From Apoda limacodes (Eukaryota; Arthropoda; Insecta; Lepidoptera; Limacodidae): a stretch of 64,000 bases of DNA. The DNA is taken from contig OX291557.1 in the NCBI GenBank assembly GCA_946406115.1, forward strand, positions 16,648,501 through 16,712,500, written 5' to 3'. Position numbers and translations under genes: made by a program. The notes under the pieces were generated by a model. That model had not been told where the DNA came from and did no database searches. It saw only the letters and a program-made list of their open reading frames with translations. Each line of letters begins with the position of its first letter. Positions within the stretch are counted from its first letter, which is position 1. Shown piece after piece: positions 57,456-64,000 of the stretch.

Positions 57456-58789
57456 AAGCGAAAGAAATCGATCAAGCACAACACCCATAATCGAAATTTC
57501 ACTGATTCACTCTTATGTTTTATTCTATAGTAATACTAGTTTTCTATAATCTAGGTCTAGTCTTATACCCTAAAACATTACCAGATTTCCATTCCTATTC
57601 CATTCCAAATATGCAGTCGAATGGCGTAAAAACCCATCTTAATGAGACCAGTAATTTTGAGGCCGGTTAAAAAGGTAAGTAATTTCTAACAACATTCATA
57701 AGTACTTGTAAATTACTCCATTCTCATCCTTACCATAAAACATAACTATTGTATTTAAAATTAAAAAAAAATTATACTAATAACACTAACATTTGATACT
57801 AATTTTAAAATTAGCTATAAGATTAGAATTCACCACATACAATTTAATGAACTTAACGAAATAAAAAGAAAGGTGTGTTGCTTAAAAACATACTTAATGA
57901 ATTCAGTGATATAATCAGTCGAAAAACGAAACAAAACTAAACTTAATGCTAAAAATGCTATAAACGAAATGTCAATATTACACACATAGTACTTAATGTC
58001 CGATAGAAAGTTTAAAATTAAATATTCGTTGTTTCCATAAAGTTTTTCTTAATAAGGAAAAAAGATCTAGATATAGATTGTGTTATAAATTAAATAAATA
58101 CATATTTATAAACAAAATTCAATCAGCCATTTAGCCTTGGATAAAACAAGCCTGCTAGTGTCACCTACTCACTTCCTTTGCATAACAAATGTGTGTCATA
58201 AAAAAGGAATTTACCTAATGCTCTTAAGCCGCAAGGTAATCCTAAATTTAATTCTCAAACAATCAATATGCAAAATACTTATCCTCAAAATAGGTCACAA
58301 GGTAAATCATTAAACTGCCAAATAGTCATAATGATATTTCTGCCTTAAGAATATTTACTGCCTCGAAATGTAAATTGCTACTGCAGTGCTATTTCTTTGA
58401 GCTAATTAAATACTGGCAAAAAAAATTAAATTTACTTTTTAACAAATAGGGTTGTCTCATAGGCATAGCGAAGACAAGACACCGCAGGTTAACTTTCTCT
58501 AATTAAAGTTGGCCAATTTTGTGAGTCTATTGCGCAGTCCATAGTACAGATTACAGAAATCTAAGTCTTTGGGTTGTCTCTAATACGTAATTTTTTTTTT
58601 ATGGATAGTAAAGATGAAAAAGGGAAGGCTGTGCAAATTGCAACAAAGTTGTGTAGCTGCAAGTGTGAATGGATAAGTCGTTAGAAACCATATCGGTGTT
58701 GCAGTGCACACTGAAGGCTTCGGAAATTAACAACCAGGTTGGTAATTAAATAAGTACACTGTAAATACTTAATGCAATCAGCCTTCTAC
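57456..58789. other. AT-rich tract, no gene seen
   Basis: No coding frame, repeat partner or GC-rich patch noticed. Confidence 0.4.
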
Positions 58790-59166
58790 TTAGACAATTT
58801 CCCACGACTTCGTCCCAAAATAAACAAAGCTTCTAACTGTTCATGGTTTTACCTACAAAAATATTGGAATTCTTAATCAAATTTTCGTCCCCTATTTTGC
58901 CTTGGGTTGATTTTTCAAAAACAATGAAAACACGTTAATCTTAATTTTTAACTTTAAGACCAAATACCACTTTTCATGCATTTAGCTTAAAAAACGACGG
59001 ATTTCCATACAAACTTCCATTCCTCTTCCAGTCCCTTAATGGATAAAAATTTTAATGTCCTTTTTCGGTTTAAGATTGAACTTTAAGATTGTTGACCCAG
59101 CGGTTCGAACTGTGCGTTGAAATGTCATTGAATCAGTCAGTCAGTCATCATTCTTCTTTTATAGAT
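58790..59166 (-). repeat. Dispersed 'GACTGACTG...' repeat, minus-strand copy
   Basis: On the plus strand it begins CCCACGACTTCGTCCCAAAA and ends AATCAGTCAGTCAGTCATCA. Minus-strand word order matches 17,308-17,635, with the GGGGACGAAAATTTGATTAAG region intact. The fullest copy of this family in the window. Confidence 0.6.
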
Positions 59167-61998
59167 ACAGATATTGTATGCTTAATAATGGTAGAACTCT
59201 GCCCTCATGGTGACTTGGAGTACTGTCAAAAACTTAAGCAAAACATGCATAGGTAGGCATAAATAACAACACGCCTTTTTCCCAAAGAGTCAGCTATCCT
59301 GGCTCACTTCTATTACTTTACTCATCGCTTTAATGCTTCCAAACACGTTCAACAGTTGAGTTATACACTTGACTTTGCCTCTTCTGATTAAATTTGATTA
59401 GATCTATATATGTATGTATGTGTGTATGTCGATGTCTAGATCTAACAACTACCATTTACTACTACCTACCTTTAAACATTTTACAAGCATCTTCTTTCAT
59501 TCTCCCTAGCAAACTACCCCAAACCACCTAAAAAATATTAGTACCTGCCTCAATCTTTGTAACTATACCTTCTTTTACTGCGCAAAGTATCTGCATCACG
59601 CCATTCATTATGTTACTTTAATCTGTTTCTAATTATATTATTTGAGTATATATATCTAACACGACCTTTACATGCATTTGGTAAAGATTATTTAATTAGT
59701 TTCTAAACTTATTCTGTTATGGAAATCCAGATATGCAAATATCAAAATGCTAAATACACTTGTAATATATGTAATTGAGATTCAGGTGGCTCAACCCGCA
59801 ATACCTATAGCTTTAATTGAATTTGTCACCACAAGTTTTTTAACAGTTTTCACAAACCACATCGTACTAGAGACAAAAAATGCAAAAACTGAGTTTGTGC
59901 AAGACCATAAAGCAATAATGAACAGGGTAGATAGAGCTTTCAGTGGGCCTAGTTTGAGTCTTTGTTAACTCTACTATCGCTTTCGTTTATATAATATTAA
60001 TAACAGTGCAGTCCCATGATCAAAAAATTTTCTAAAAACGAGTCCGCTAGGGTCGGGTTTAATTTTAATATTTATTTCGTTGACTCGAATGCGATAATAG
60101 AGTACAAAAACACACACTATAGGCACAATATGTAGGTGTGGATCGAAGTCATTTCTAACTCTCACGTCAAGGCTGCGCCCTAATTAAATGTGCAGTTGGC
60201 TGCTCGTTTTAAAAATCGGTTCCAATGTCCTATTACAAGTTTCAAAATATAATACCCCTTCACACATTCTTTGACTATAAACTTATTGTTTTTGTTATAA
60301 TATATCTGTTGAAACGTTGGTTTAAAAAAAAATGGCCGACCCGCTCGTTTCTCTATTTTTTATTCATGACTCTTTATTAACTAGCAGCGGGAAAATAAAG
60401 CTATGGAATGGCTTATGTAGTATAATTTAAATAATTAATTTCCACGTTTTAAGCTAAGCTGTTCGCTAGTTTCCAAGATATTTTTGTCACAGAAAAATGA
60501 ACTCTATGTGAGAATAACATTGTGATTTCATACTCTTTTTGCCCATACTCTTATTAGAGGTCTCTCATTTTGAGATGGTATTGTAAAATAATAATTTCAT
60601 ATTAAAATGTTAAGGCTATATAAATTTTGTCATAGTATTGAGATCGCTTAAAATTCGAAAGCAGCCATAATTATTAAACCAGTACATACTGGTTAAGAAT
60701 ATATATTCTTAAATCCATAATTCCAGGGGAAAGTTAACATACTAGCATATGTTACATATAACAGACTCTAATATCACTGTTGCATAAACCACAAATTAAT
60801 TTCACTGTTCCATATATGGTTACACATCTATAAAATTAGAAACACATTATGTTAATAGATATATACAAAAGCACCACATTAAAAATGTTGAAATTGCAAT
60901 TTGTTGATCAAAACATTCCAAATACATCAAATCAATTATTTCCATGTTTGTGCCTTGTATGTCGCCTACACAGACACGGCGAGCCGCGCCAAAATGTCTG
61001 TTTAGTTTGACAATTTTATTGTAGTAGAATTAATAAGAAAGGTATGACTGACGGACATGGGTCGCGTCCGATTTTGACCGGATGTGTCGGACGTTCTGAC
61101 GCCGGAGTGTGACGTTCTTGAATCAGGACGTTCTATTCACTAAATCAGCTGATAACAATAATATCCTCTGAACCTGTTAATTAAAGTTACATTCAATTGA
61201 GAGACTTAATTCTGGAAAATAATACATTTACAGTTATCCAGACAAACAAATGAACACTGAAACTTTGCTGATTAAAAACGGTGGGCAAAATCGAATTTTG
61301 CTGCGAGCGTGAAACAAAGTAATGCAACGTTCGAATATTACCTTTTGAAATTTTGCGATAGGTACTGAAAATAAAACAACGCGATAATTGGTTTAGATAC
61401 AAATTTATTTTATTGAGAAGCATAACTACATTGTATTTTTTAATTGTTGACATACTCAATATTTATTATTAATAATTACCTACTAATAATTAATAGCGTT
61501 TATTTAAAAAAAAACTTTGTTTTCGATAAAAGTGTCATATAGTAAATATCTGAACGCACGTCTGCAAAAAAAGAAAGCGAAACGGAGCGAAAATAATTTG
61601 TTATTTTAACCTTAGATTTAGAGCCAATAAAATACCGTACTGTTTATAAACGTATAATTGCTTTTCTTTTGAAAAAAATGAGTGACCAAAGTTACGAAGA
61701 TATTTCCTTAACACTAGAAGAGCTAAGACAACAAGTACTAATGCTGAACTAAGCTTTTTAAAAAGAAGTCACGTGAAAATTATCTTAAAGCATCGCAATA
61801 AGCATTGTTCAATAATTGGCTACCTATTGTTTATTCGTTTAATAGGAGCAGAGTGTATTGTAGGTTGTATTTGTAAAATAGAATAAACTTATTGCTTAAT
61901 ATGGTCTTCAGTGTGTTACTTGCCTAAGACCTATTTTTTCAAGCTGATAGAGGTTAAAAGTTTTATGTTTCACACAAGAGCAAAATATTTTAGGTCTC
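59167..61998. other. Large, mostly unique AT-rich tract
   Basis: No gene recognised. A GC-richer patch at 60,960-61,140 (CACGGCGAGCCGCGCC, GGGTCGCGTCCGATTTTGAC) is the one compositional outlier and might be regulatory. Frames at 59,747-59,968 and 61,193-61,459 lack motifs. Confidence 0.4.
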
Positions 61999-62102
61999 GT
62001 GCCTTTAAATCCCTCGCTGTGCTCAGTAGTCTATATTAGACTCACTCGCTACGCTTGTGATTCAATTCTGGACTACTTCGCTAGCTCGACATTTAAAATT
62101 GG
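61999..62102 (-). repeat. 'CTCGCTACGCT' repeat fragment
   Basis: AATCCCTCGCTGTGCTCAGT, GACTCACTCGCTACGCTTGT and GGACTACTTCGCTAGCTCG. Opposite orientation to 57,402. I recall such words from lepidopteran dispersed repeats. Confidence 0.35.
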
Positions 62103-62433
62103 CACCCTTCACAAAAACAACTTTGCCCGCTTGTTGAACTAATAACTATTTCATCCCATCTATTCGAAAAACGTTAATTTATACGCTATTAGGCGGGAGC
62201 AAAGCGCATTTTTGCTTCCGCTCTCGAAGCGGGCAGTAATGAATTTTGAGCAATTTCTTCTAATAGAAAATGCGAACTGCGTCCTTATTCTTTACTCTTA
62301 TCAACAACAGTTCAACATTCAAAATGTTTTAAATGTAAATGTATTTTTTTTATTAGATTCCTTTACTTTAAACATTATACTTTATACTTTTTTATTATTA
62401 GAGTTCTGTCAAAAAGCGCCTTTAATTGCTTTT

Positions 62434-62699
62434 TAGAGTTCCGTAGAGGTAATTAGGAACCCTATTACTAAGGCTTCGCTGTCCGTCCGTCCGTCTGTCA
62501 CCAGGCTGTATCTCATGAACCGTTGAAATTTTCAGAGAAGATGTATTTCTGTTGCCGCTATAAGAACAAATACTAAAAAACAGAAAAAATTTTTTTAGGG
62601 GCTCCCATACAACGTACGTGATTTTTTTGCTCGCTTTTGTAGATAATGGTACGGAACTTTTCGTGCGCGAGTCCGATTCGCACTTGGCCGATTTTATTT
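62434..62699 (+). mobile_element. GGGTTCCGTA family P, short form, copy 4
   Basis: TAGAGTTCCGTAGAGGTAAT, CTGTCCGTCCGTCCGTCTGT, CACCAGGCTGTATCTCATGA, TTCTGTTGCCGCTATAAG, CCATACAACGTACGTG and the end CTTTTCGTGCGCGAGTCCGA, TTCGCACTTGGCCG. Lacks the internal segment of the long form and a few bases after ATGAAC. Confidence 0.8.
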
Positions 62700-62984
62700 C
62701 CATACAGAGGGTTGAAAATTGGAGTTTATCACTCGGTCACGAAATGTTTTTAGCTAGAGCGACGAATATTGAATCCCTCACCACACTCAGGATTCTACTT
62801 AAGAATCCTTAGGCTACGTTATAGATTAAAAATTTTGCAATCATCATAAAAATATTATTGTTATTAACCAAACGAGCAAGAAAATGCCTTAAAATTTCGG
62901 CGTAAGTTGGGGTATTTCCAAATTATGGTTTCTTAACAAAAAGAAATATGACAATCTCTCTTTTTTTATTTGCAAATTATGTTG

Positions 62985-63225
62985 TTAATAATCATTATTA
63001 TTTGTGGATTTCCTATATGAGTTAATCGACCCAAGCTTACCAATCCGTGGTCTCCACTCTAAGCCTCGTCTACTACAACGGCCATCGATTCTGCGACAAA
63101 TATAACCAGCCCATTTCCACTTTAGCTTGCTTATTCTGTAGGCTATGCCGGCTTTGGTTTGCGTCGGATCATACCCATCCTTCAAAGAAACTCCGAGCAT
63201 AGCCCGTTCCACAGGTCGCTAAGTA
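62985..63225 (-). pseudogene. RTE-clade LINE ORF2 C-terminal fragment
   Basis: The minus-strand frame begins MERAMLGVSLKDG and continues with AYRISKLKWKWAGYICRR, DGRCSRRGLEWRPRIGK. The order ERAMLGVSL, (K/R)LKWxWAGH, RR.DGRW, LEWRPR is a hallmark of the region after the reverse transcriptase in RTE-clade endonuclease-reverse transcriptase proteins of moths. The normal GRP-x-RW continuation is lost, the catalytic domains are absent and the tryptophan of DGRW is replaced. It is a short dead copy. Confidence 0.75.
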
Positions 63226-63270
63226 ACTTTAAACTGACATAAAAAAGATTACCGGAAATAGCTAGATAAG

Positions 63271-63363
63271 AAAGGCGGAGGATCGAGTGTCGTGGCGTTC
63301 ATTAGGGTATGCCCGTGTCCAGCAGTGTTGCTGTAAGCTGATTGAATGATTGAAATTAATTGA
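63271..63363 (+). mobile_element. RTE-clade LINE 3' tail, opposite strand to its neighbour
   Basis: AAGGCGGAGGATCGAGTGTC reads KAEDRVSWRSLGYARVQQ, the final ORF2 residues, followed by GCTGTAAGCTGATTGAATGA and a degenerate (TGAT)n-type tail. It lies only about 45 bases from the minus-strand ORF2 fragment and points the other way. Confidence 0.6.
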
Positions 63364-64000
63364 TTAGGTAGTTATCTACTGTTTTTACATGCTAATAAAT
63401 TTCTTGCAAAACTGTTCAATACAAAATCAACATTGAACCAAGTAATTACCTATGGATATGACGCCATATAGCAGTATACCATAAAAAGACCGCAAAAAAT
63501 TTATATCGACGAAACAAATAATAAAGGCAGTTTCGGTAAAACCATGCAAGTAGCAACAGATGCCACGTGTTGAACACAAAAAGGATGAGTTACGAAACAC
63601 CGGATGACGGAACTCTGTAGTTAAGATGATCGACATATTCGTCGTATTTCACAGTCTTAACTGCTTTATTAGCTGATCAAGTAAAAATGATCAAAGTACA
63701 CCGTGACGCCTTGTAATTACAACTTACATTTTAATTTGATAGGATTATTTAGCTCTTAGTAAAATTATGCCTTTTACAATTTAAAAAGCAACACAAAGGT
63801 AAAAATTTTTTAGAGGTTATCTGATTTTTATTAAGTTTATATTTGTACATCCAAAAAACCGAAAACTTGCCACCAGAGAATATTTTCTGCATACCTACTT
63901 TAAGCATAACATTGAAATAGTACTATTACGTATACTTAAACACTAATATATATATATATATAAAACAATTATAGGCCAACTCTTAAAGAACTGAAAAAAG
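63364..64000. other. AT-rich tract to the window end
   Basis: No gene or repeat with a partner. A short (TA)n run occurs at 63,945-63,962. Confidence 0.45.

Overview
This 64-kb window looks like non-coding DNA from a moth or butterfly (Lepidoptera). It is AT-rich throughout, contains no open reading frame I can defend as a host gene, and is densely sown with short interspersed repeats whose modules I recognise from lepidopteran genomes. These include tRNA-derived SINEs ending in a GTTGTCTGGTACCCATAAC body, RTE-clade LINE tails, non-LTR 3' ends carrying (TTTGAA)n or (AAAGTC)n tails, and repeats built around GGGTTCCGTACCC or TGCCCGCGGCTCCGCC. The species cannot be named from sequence alone. The setting is most simply a large intron or a gene desert.

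Layout. 0-5 kb: a fold-back element (145-922), an (AT)n tract, a GC-richer block with E-box and SOX-like words, and a Harbinger-type MITE with a TTA target duplication. 6-12 kb: a Tc1-like MITE, two SINEs, a LINE 3' end, and a 330-bp segmental duplication whose first copy is interrupted by two later insertions. 14-25 kb: a 1-kb terminal-inverted-repeat element, several SINEs, a 540-bp dimeric repeat, RTE tails and non-LTR tails. 25-30 kb: a LINE ORF2 C-terminal relic, a GC-richer block ending in a good splice donor, and a tandem-plus-inverted repeat forming a hairpin with arms of about 157 bases. 30-33 kb: nearly featureless. 32-46 kb: GGGTTCCGTA-type elements, three more Tc1-like MITEs, tRNA-headed SINEs, GC-rich blocks with octamer, YY1-like and perfect X-box words, and one exon-like open frame at 45,796-46,049. 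46-54 kb: a long pure (AT)n tract, a G-run cluster, repeats, and a 144-bp MITE with near-perfect inverted ends. 54-64 kb: mostly unique AT-rich DNA, with repeats again near 57-59 and 62-63.4 kb.

No genes here work together in an operon-like way. What the window records is transposition and possibly regulation. The most informative structures are the five-copy Tc1-like MITE family, the nested insertions that reveal their own pre-insertion sites, a set of repeat families sharing the same ends with different interiors, and a handful of GC-rich islands that may be enhancers or promoters. I found no convincing evidence of a new protein-coding system. Calls of repeat family rest on remembered consensus shapes and on comparison between copies inside the window, not on database searches.
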